Assembly (NCBI GenBank): GCA_028685945.1 | Contig: JAQUCZ010000111.1 | Location: 1-5,195 of the forward strand | Reading direction: 5' to 3' | Length of the DNA stretch: 5,195 nt | Origin: Sulfurimonadaceae bacterium | Lineage (GTDB): Bacteria; Campylobacterota; Campylobacteria; Campylobacterales; Sulfurimonadaceae | Part shown: one piece after another, positions 1 through 5,195 of the stretch | How the letters are laid out: each line of letters begins with the position of its first letter | How positions within the stretch are numbered: position 1 is the first letter of the stretch | Position numbers and translations under genes: made by a program | Notes under the pieces: generated by a model | What the model was told of the DNA's origin: nothing | What the model saw: the letters and a program-made list of their open reading frames with translations, nothing else | The model's database searches: none

Positions 1-1
1 C

Positions 2-3000
2 ATAAAAGAGGATTATCGCAGCAAGTTTTTCATTAAAGTAGAAAAAGGCAAAGACGTCGCACTTTTGCCGCTTGATTACGATTTTCAGATATACAGCTCG
101 GGGGTATATCCTTATCAGCGTAACCACGGGGAACATGCCATGGCATGGGGAACGACGGCACAAGGGGTGTACAAACTCGGAGACACGGTAGAGTATAAAA
201 TCTACGTAAGGGATCAGAACAACACCTCGCTTGAATCGTTTTACAAAAACGCCGTGTTTGACGTTTGCGTGTACGATCCTCTCGATACCCTCGTTTATGA
301 GAACAAAGAGGTGAAACTCAACCGCTTCGGAGCCTTGGAGGGAACACTCAATATTCCTAAACAAGGAGCATCGGGTCGCTACCGTTTTGAGGTGAAGAAA
401 ATCGACGCAACCCCGAATACGTGGCACCCGATGAGTTTTTTGGTAAGCGATTTTACTCCTGCCTCTTTTAGCGTCAAAACATCCCTCAACAAAGAGCGGT
501 TTTCCCAAGAGGATCAACTTGAGGTAAGTGTGAGTGCCAACATGTTTTCGGGGGGTGCGTACACGAATGCGCCTGTGAGAATTACGGGGCATCTAAAAGA
601 AAAAAGGTTTCAAGCAAAAGATCCCAAAGCCAAAGGGTTTTATTTCACAAGCAACGGGTACGACGAGATGCAACTGCTTGACGTGCGGGAAAACCTTGAT
701 GCAAAAGGGGAGTTTCTCTACGATATGGCGCTTAAAGAGAGCCGCATACTCTACGGAACGCTTCTGTTTGAAGCATCGGTGCAGGATGAGCGGGGGAAAT
801 TCGTCGCTTCGAGCACGAGTGCCGATTATGCCCAAAGGGACAGATTCGTCGGACTTAAAACAAGAAGCTGGGTGTACGAAAAAGGGATCCCTTCCGCGGT
901 GGACGTGCTTGTCGTCGATGCCGAGGGGATGATCCAAAAAGGGACGAAAGTAGATGTGCAAATCCAGTACAAAGAGTACAAAAGTGCGCGCGTAAAAAGC
1001 GGCGGGAACGCTTTTGTCTACAGCAACAGCGAAACATGGGTCGATGAGGGCAGTTGCAGCGTCGTCTCTTCAAACGAGCCTCTCGGGTGTGCATTTACGC
1101 CGCAACATACGGGAAGCTACCGTTTCGTAGCGCAGGCGCAAGACACCAAAAACAGGGCACTTACAAGCGAAATATACACGTGGGTAAGCGGCAACGACGT
1201 CGTGGCATGGAACCAAAGCAACGATGCAACTTTAGAGATCATTCCTCAAGAGGAAAACTACAAAGTGGGCGATACGGCGAAATACCTTATCAAAAACCCT
1301 TTTCCAAAGGCGCAGGCACTCATTAGCATCGAGCGTTACGGCGTGATCGAGTCGTGGGTCGAGACGTTTGAGGGGAGCACCCATATTTTGGAGTTTAAGG
1401 TAAAACCCGAGTATATTCCGGGGTATTATCTCAGCGTAACGCTTATCTCTCCCCGCGTTGCTCAGCCTCTTGGGGAGGGGTTTGTCGATCTGGGCAAGCC
1501 GAGCTATAAAATGGGGTACGTAACCACGACCGTGAACGATACCTACAAACAGCTGCAAATCAAACTCCAAACCGATAAAGAGGTGTACCGCCCAAGAGAG
1601 AAAGTACGGCTCACGATTGAGGCTTCAAAAACAAAAGGGCAAAAACAAGAACCTTACGAGTTTGCCGTTGCGGTGGTCGATCAGTCGGTTTTGGCACTCA
1701 ATAAAGCGGGGATGAACTACTACGACCCATATAAAGGGTTTAACAAACTCGAATCTCTCGACCTTGTGAACTACAACCTTATCAGCCGTCTCGTGGGGCG
1801 TCAAAACTTCGAGAAAAAGGGAGCAAACCAAGGGGGTGACGGCGGCGGGGAAGCCTTTAGCAACCTGAGAAACAATTTTAAATTCGTCGCCTACTGGAAC
1901 CCGAGCGTTGTAAGCGACGCACAAGGCAGAGCGCAACTCTCTTTTGAACTCCCCGATAACCTTACGGGGTATAGCGTGATCGTTTTGGGAGTAAACAAAA
2001 ACGACGTAATGGGGATGGGGCAGGGGAGCTTTAAAGTAAACAAAGAGACCGAAATACGCTCCGTTATGCCCAATCAAGTGCTTGAGGGGGACAGTTTTGA
2101 TGCGGGATTCGTGTTTTTAAACCGCACCGCGCAGCAAAGAACTTTAGATCTTTTGATCGAGACGACGGACACGAAAGGGGAGACAACCCGACAAAAAGCT
2201 TCGCTCAAAGTGGAACCTTACGGGCGCGAAACCTTCTTCTTCCCCGTTACGACCAAAGAGAGCGGCACGATAAGATTTAAAGTAGAAGCATCCGACAAAT
2301 ACGACAAAGACGCTTTTGAGCATAAACTTTCGGTCAAAAAACGGGTCTCACTCGAGACAGCGGCAAATTTCGGCTCTACAACCGATGCAACGATCAAAGA
2401 AGCGCTGCGTATTCCCAAAGATATCTATGCAAACGTCGGTTCTATAGGCGTGGTGCTCTCAAGCACCGTGATCGGCAATATCGACGGGGCGTTTGCCTAC
2501 CTCAAAGAGTACCCCTACTGGTGTTGGGAGCAAAGACTCAGCAAAGGGATGGGAGCGTCAAACTTTTTGGAGCTTAAAGAGTATTTGCAAGAAAACATGG
2601 CATGGGAGGGCGCCGATGCGCTTATCAAACAGATGCTCGCCGATGCCGCGACCTACCAAGCGCCAAACGGCGGGATGGCATTTTGGATCGGTGCAAACGA
2701 ATATGTCAACCCCTACCTCTCCGCTTTTAGCGCATTGAGTTTTGAGTGGCTTCGGGCAAAAGGGTACCAAATCGACGATGTCGTGGCATCCAAACTTCAC
2801 GGCTATCTTAAAAACTTTTTGATGCGCAACGAAGCCCCTTCTTATTATTCGCAAGGGATGGTCGCAACGATACGTGCGGTTGCCCTGCATGCCCTTGCCA
2901 AAGCGGGGGAGATCAACGCGGCGGTGGTGGAGCGCTACTACAGCCATACCTCTTCGATGAGTATTTTCGGAAAAGCCCATTTCCTACAGGCATTGCTGCA

Positions 3001-4051
3001 CACGAGGGGGGATGCAAAAATGCAAGAGGAGCTTCTTGATGCCCTTTTGGCGGCATCGACGCAAAGCAGCGGCAAAATGGAGTTTAACGAAACGCTCGAT
3101 AGCGCTGCAACGTATCTGCTAGGATCGAATATGCGGACAAATTGTACGGTGCTCTCAACCCTTTTACTCGCAGAACAAGAGAGTAATCTGGTTGCAAAAA
3201 TAAAAAATAAAGCACCCCTGCTTGTGCGCACTATCACGCAGTTTGGAGGGGGAAAATCTCACTGGAACAACACGCAGGAAAACCTTTATTGTATGAATGC
3301 GCTTATCGATTACGCGCGGGTGTATGAAAACGAGGAACCCTCAATGGATGTTGCGGTACGGCTCGATGCAAAACTTTTGGGCACGAAACGTTTTGCGTCC
3401 AAAAAAGAGGGGGATGCTTTTATTGCCAAAACGATCGAAGCGGAGGACTTGGGCAAAGATATGGTGCTGGAGATAGAAAAAAAAGGAGCGGGACGGTTGT
3501 ACTACTCTTCGCGCCTGAGTTACGCCCCTACGATTTTGAGTGCGGAGCCTATCAATGCGGGGTTTGAAATCTATAGAGAGTATATGATAGAGGAAAACGG
3601 CAAGTGGAAAAAACTTGCATCGCCGATAGAGATTAAGAGGGGAGATATCGTACGAATCGATCTGTTTGTTTCTTTGGCTTCGCCGAAGTATTTTACGGTG
3701 CTAAACGATTATGTGCCGGGGGGACTTGAGCCGATCAATGCCGATTTGGCGACGAGTTCGCAAAACGATGCACAAAGTGCCTCTACCGACATGCCTGCCG
3801 ATTCGCGTTGGCATGCACGCGATGCGTACAGAGGATTCGGCGGTTATTACGACGGTTTTTACCACAAAGAACTGCGTCACGACGTTGCACGCTTTTATGC
3901 CGATTATCTGCCCGCGGGGGATTACCACCTCTCTTACACGGCGCAAGCGATCGCATCGGGGAACTTTAGCGTGATGCCCGCACATGCCGAGGAGATGTAC
4001 GATCCCGACGTATTCGGAAAAACGGTTCCCTTAGAGCTTCAAGTGCGCTAA
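2..4051 (+). CDS. Bacterial alpha-2-macroglobulin (YfhM/ECAM-like), 5'-truncated by window edge
   Basis: Large periplasmic protease-trapping protein: a protease cuts the bait segment, the protein changes shape, and an internal thioester can bind the protease covalently (family knowledge). The frame is open from base 2 to the TAA at 4049-4051, giving 1349 visible residues, numbered here from base 2. Family members have about 1650 residues or more, so the signal peptide or lipobox and the first macroglobulin (MG) domains lie upstream. Visible order: an MG2-like (A2M_N) domain around GVYKLGD at 55-61; further MG beta-sandwich domains to ~400; an MG5-like domain ~411-495 (NYKVGDTAKY); an MG6-like domain from ~515 (VYRPREKV) interrupted by a Gly-rich bait segment ~600-623; the conserved A2M block ~626-715 (AYWNPSVV, ELPDNLTGY); the thioester domain ~815-1112 with C841-W-E-Q844; and a C-terminal MG10-like domain ending with MYDPDVFG at 1332-1339. 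The thioester Cys lies 508 residues from the C-terminus, slightly more than I recall for E. coli. pbpC follows after 10 bases. Family is certain; the activity is inferred from intact motifs. Confidence 0.95.
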   Translation: MKEDYRSKFFIKVEKGKDVALLPLDYDFQIYSSGVYPYQRNHGEHAMAWGTTAQGVYKLGDTVEYKIYVRDQNNTSLESFYKNAVFDVCVYDPLDTLVYENKEVKLNRFGALEGTLNIPKQGASGRYRFEVKKIDATPNTWHPMSFLVSDFTPASFSVKTSLNKERFSQEDQLEVSVSANMFSGGAYTNAPVRITGHLKEKRFQAKDPKAKGFYFTSNGYDEMQLLDVRENLDAKGEFLYDMALKESRILYGTLLFEASVQDERGKFVASSTSADYAQRDRFVGLKTRSWVYEKGIPSAVDVLVVDAEGMIQKGTKVDVQIQYKEYKSARVKSGGNAFVYSNSETWVDEGSCSVVSSNEPLGCAFTPQHTGSYRFVAQAQDTKNRALTSEIYTWVSGNDVVAWNQSNDATLEIIPQEENYKVGDTAKYLIKNPFPKAQALISIERYGVIESWVETFEGSTHILEFKVKPEYIPGYYLSVTLISPRVAQPLGEGFVDLGKPSYKMGYVTTTVNDTYKQLQIKLQTDKEVYRPREKVRLTIEASKTKGQKQEPYEFAVAVVDQSVLALNKAGMNYYDPYKGFNKLESLDLVNYNLISRLVGRQNFEKKGANQGGDGGGEAFSNLRNNFKFVAYWNPSVVSDAQGRAQLSFELPDNLTGYSVIVLGVNKNDVMGMGQGSFKVNKETEIRSVMPNQVLEGDSFDAGFVFLNRTAQQRTLDLLIETTDTKGETTRQKASLKVEPYGRETFFFPVTTKESGTIRFKVEASDKYDKDAFEHKLSVKKRVSLETAANFGSTTDATIKEALRIPKDIYANVGSIGVVLSSTVIGNIDGAFAYLKEYPYWCWEQRLSKGMGASNFLELKEYLQENMAWEGADALIKQMLADAATYQAPNGGMAFWIGANEYVNPYLSAFSALSFEWLRAKGYQIDDVVASKLHGYLKNFLMRNEAPSYYSQGMVATIRAVALHALAKAGEINAAVVERYYSHTSSMSIFGKAHFLQALLHTRGDAKMQEELLDALLAASTQSSGKMEFNETLDSAATYLLGSNMRTNCTVLSTLLLAEQESNLVAKIKNKAPLLVRTITQFGGGKSHWNNTQENLYCMNALIDYARVYENEEPSMDVAVRLDAKLLGTKRFASKKEGDAFIAKTIEAEDLGKDMVLEIEKKGAGRLYYSSRLSYAPTILSAEPINAGFEIYREYMIEENGKWKKLASPIEIKRGDIVRIDLFVSLASPKYFTVLNDYVPGGLEPINADLATSSQNDAQSASTDMPADSRWHARDAYRGFGGYYDGFYHKELRHDVARFYADYLPAGDYHLSYTAQAIASGNFSVMPAHAEEMYDPDVFGKTVPLELQVR
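1799..1870 (+). other. Candidate bait region of the A2M (Gly-rich loop)
   Basis: Encodes residues ~600-623 of the visible A2M. It lies between the MG6-like strand set (motif VAVVDQSVLAL, upstream) and the conserved A2M block beginning with FKFVAYWNPS. The stretch is flexible and low in hydrophobics: R-Q-N-F-E-K-K, then GANQGGDGGGEAF, then S-N-L-R-N-N. In A2Ms the bait region sits at exactly this place and is the part cut by proteases. The lysine pair, the arginines and the phenylalanines would offer sites to trypsin-like and chymotrypsin-like enzymes. The position is well supported by the flanking motifs; the exact edges and the protease preference are inference. Confidence 0.7.
2522..2533 (+). 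other. Internal thioester motif Cys-Trp-Glu-Gln
   Basis: The codons TGT TGG GAG CAA encode C841-W-E-Q844 in the context YPYWCWEQRLSKG. This matches the bacterial A2M thioester signature CxEQ (usually YPYGCLEQ), in which the Cys thiol and the Gln side chain form the reactive thioester. The two upstream tyrosines, which help shield the bond in studied enterobacterial A2Ms, are kept. Both neighbours of the Cys differ from the usual form: Trp replaces Gly before it and Trp replaces Leu after it. The essential Cys, Glu and Gln are all present, so a functional thioester is expected but not proven. Confidence 0.92.
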
Positions 4052-4064
4052 AAGGGGCAGATTG
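4052..4064 (+). promoter_or_regulatory. Ribosome binding site and TTG start of pbpC
   Basis: The A2M stop codon is followed by AAGGGG (4052-4057), a plausible Shine-Dalgarno sequence, then four bases and TTG at 4062-4064. The spacing is short. The choice of TTG is well supported: reading upstream in this frame there is a TAG at 4032-4034 and no ATG, GTG or TTG in between, while later starts would remove the Lys-Lys plus hydrophobic membrane anchor. The site lies directly against the A2M stop codon, so ribosomes finishing the A2M may re-initiate here (inference). Confidence 0.75.
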
Positions 4065-5195
4065 AAAAAAATTCTAGTTGCCTTTGTAGTCGTAGGAGGT
4101 CTGTTTTTTGCTCTTTGGCATGTGCAAAAAAGTCTCACTGCGTTTCCCCCGACGCTGGAAAGTTTGCTTGCAAAGGGGAAAAAGCAGCATTTTTACGATC
4201 GCAACGGCGTGCAGCTTAATACCACTTATGCCAACCGCTACAACACGGTGGATCTTTTAGAACTTCACGAACTCCCCGAACTTTTAAAAGAGGCGCTTTT
4301 GTTTTCGGAAGATAAAAACTTTTTTGAACACGGCGGCGTCGATTGGGGGGCGAGAGCGCGTGCTATGTGGCAGAATATTCGCGCTTTTACAATCGTTAGC
4401 GGAGCAAGCACGATCACCGAACAGACGGTGCGCATTATCCACCCCCGTCCGCGCACGTTTTATTCCCGTTTTTTAGAGGGGTTTGATGCTCTTGTTTTAG
4501 AGAAAAAGTTTTCCAAAGCGCAAATTTTAGAGTTTTATTGCAATCAAGTCCCTTTCGGTGCTAAACGCAAAGGGTTCAAACAGGCTGCGCGTTACTATTT
4601 TAACCGCGACGTCGATACCTTAAGCGACGCCGAAATGCTTTCTTTGGTTGTCCTTATCCGCTCCCCTAAATGGTACGATCCTCTCAAACACGCGCAAAAA
4701 CTCAAAGAAGCGGTAGATCGCCTTGCAAAAGCGCTCCATGCCAAGAACAAACTAAGTTCCCTGAGACTTGATGCACTGCTTGCATCCGACATCCTCCCCT
4801 CTGCGGCGCTTCACGAGGTAGAAGCGGGGCATTTTTTGCGCTATGTCACCTCTAGGCTCGATGTTTCGATGCAAAATGCCCCGCGCATCTATACGACGCT
4901 CGATAGTTTTTACCAAGATGCGATCCAAAAAGCGCTCAATACGAAACTACGCTCACTTGTGAAAAAAAACGTGCAAAACGGCGCCGTGCTCGTGCTTGAC
5001 CATCGTACGAACGAGGTGGTGGCATGGGTCGTAGGGTTTGCAGGGGAAGAGAAACCTTTTACGATGTACGATCCGATCCTTGTTGCGCGTCAACCCGGTT
5101 CTGCATTGAAGCCTTTTTTGTACGCCTCGGCGATCGAGAAAGGGTGGGAAGCCGATACCCTTATCGACGATAGCCCTTTAAACGAGGGGATCGGC
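4062..5195 (+). CDS. pbpC: Penicillin-binding protein 1C, bifunctional peptidoglycan synthase, 3'-truncated by window edge
   Basis: Inner-membrane class A PBP acting in the periplasm: a GT51 glycosyltransferase polymerises glycan strands from lipid II and a transpeptidase cross-links stem peptides. The visible 378 residues are about half of the family length (E. coli PBP1C has 770). Order: cytoplasmic Lys-Lys then one membrane segment (~4-20); GT51 domain (~45-230) with motif 1 SEDKNFFEHGGVD at 82-94 (catalytic Glu83), motif 2 GASTITEQ at 114-121, motif 3 region SRFLE at 135-139 (candidate second Glu139), and the helix KFSKAQILEFYCNQVPFG; then a linker and the start of the transpeptidase (TTLDS, NGAVLVLDH) with the nucleophile motif S347-A-L-K350 in RQPGSALKPFLY. 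The KTG and SxN motifs and any PBP1C-type C-terminal domain lie beyond the edge. The assignment to 1C rather than 1A rests on the A2M neighbour, the HPRPRTF stretch after motif 2 and VAWVVGF. No frame break is seen. Confidence 0.92.
   Translation, partial: MKKILVAFVVVGGLFFALWHVQKSLTAFPPTLESLLAKGKKQHFYDRNGVQLNTTYANRYNTVDLLELHELPELLKEALLFSEDKNFFEHGGVDWGARARAMWQNIRAFTIVSGASTITEQTVRIIHPRPRTFYSRFLEGFDALVLEKKFSKAQILEFYCNQVPFGAKRKGFKQAARYYFNRDVDTLSDAEMLSLVVLIRSPKWYDPLKHAQKLKEAVDRLAKALHAKNKLSSLRLDALLASDILPSAALHEVEAGHFLRYVTSRLDVSMQNAPRIYTTLDSFYQDAIQKALNTKLRSLVKKNVQNGAVLVLDHRTNEVVAWVVGFAGEEKPFTMYDPILVARQPGSALKPFLYASAIEKGWEADTLIDDSPLNEGIG

Noticed and set aside
65..67. TTG as the start of the A2M gene
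   Set aside because: The frame is open and in family-like protein sequence back to base 2, and known A2Ms have several more N-terminal domains and an export signal. The true start is upstream of the window.
1625..2077. Minus-strand open frame of 150 codons
   Set aside because: It lies wholly opposite the conserved MG6, bait and A2M blocks and its translation shows no recognisable domain. Its length is explained by the codon bias of the real gene.
2558..2980. Minus-strand open frame of 140 codons
   Set aside because: It is opposite the thioester domain, has no recognisable motif, and no ribosome site was evident.
3477..3484. Run of eight A, a possible slippage or phase-variation site; a similar run lies at 4962-4969
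   Set aside because: Both runs encode Lys in frames that stay intact with clear homology on both sides. Runs this short are common in Lys-rich genes.
3721..3840. Ser/Asp/Ala-rich stretch in the C-terminal domain as a foreign insertion
   Set aside because: Variable low-complexity sequence between the PGGLEP motif and the RHDVARFYAD motif is usual in bacterial A2Ms; frame and base composition do not change.
3701..3985. Overlapping open frames on both strands opposite the MG10 region
   Set aside because: Both are shadows of the A2M frame, rich in Arg/Cys/His and without domain features; the A2M frame here is clearly conserved.
4049..4064. Terminator or promoter between the two genes
   Set aside because: The gap is only 10 bases and holds a ribosome site; no inverted repeat with a T run was seen nearby.

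Overview
The window is an interior piece of a two-gene cell-envelope operon on the + strand, truncated at both edges. The first gene, open from the left edge to 4051, encodes the last ~1349 residues of a large bacterial alpha-2-macroglobulin (A2M; YfhM/ECAM type). The second gene starts at 4062 with TTG and runs off the right edge. It encodes the first 378 residues of a bifunctional class A penicillin-binding protein of the PBP1C type (pbpC). The two are separated by 10 bases, so they are almost certainly co-transcribed and may be translationally coupled. There is no intergenic stretch over 300 bases, and I see no RNA gene, mobile element, CRISPR or terminator.

Working together: this pairing (an A2M gene immediately upstream of pbpC) is a known arrangement in Gram-negative bacteria, including E. 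coli yfhM-pbpC. The accepted model, from the literature and not from this sequence, is a periplasmic defence and repair pair. The A2M offers a bait segment to an invading protease and traps it, in part covalently through an internal Cys-Gln thioester. PBP1C polymerises and cross-links peptidoglycan, perhaps to repair breaches. Here the A2M keeps the thioester residues (C..EQ at 2522-2533), a Gly-rich candidate bait region (about 1799-1870), and C-terminal Met-Tyr residues that may shield the thioester. The PBP keeps an N-terminal membrane anchor, the glycosyltransferase catalytic Glu and the transpeptidase SxxK serine.

Organism: a Gram-negative bacterium with roughly balanced base composition and heavy use of AAA, GAG, TTT and CTT/CTC codons. 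The protein style (for example the sequence after the SxxK motif of the PBP) suggests Campylobacterota, such as a Sulfuricurvum- or Sulfurimonas-like lineage. This is an impression from codon and protein style only and needs a database search.

I found no evidence for an undescribed system. The points worth a second look are sequence variations within this known pair: tryptophans on both sides of the thioester Cys, a non-canonical glycosyltransferase motif 2, the composition of the bait segment, and two cysteine pairs.
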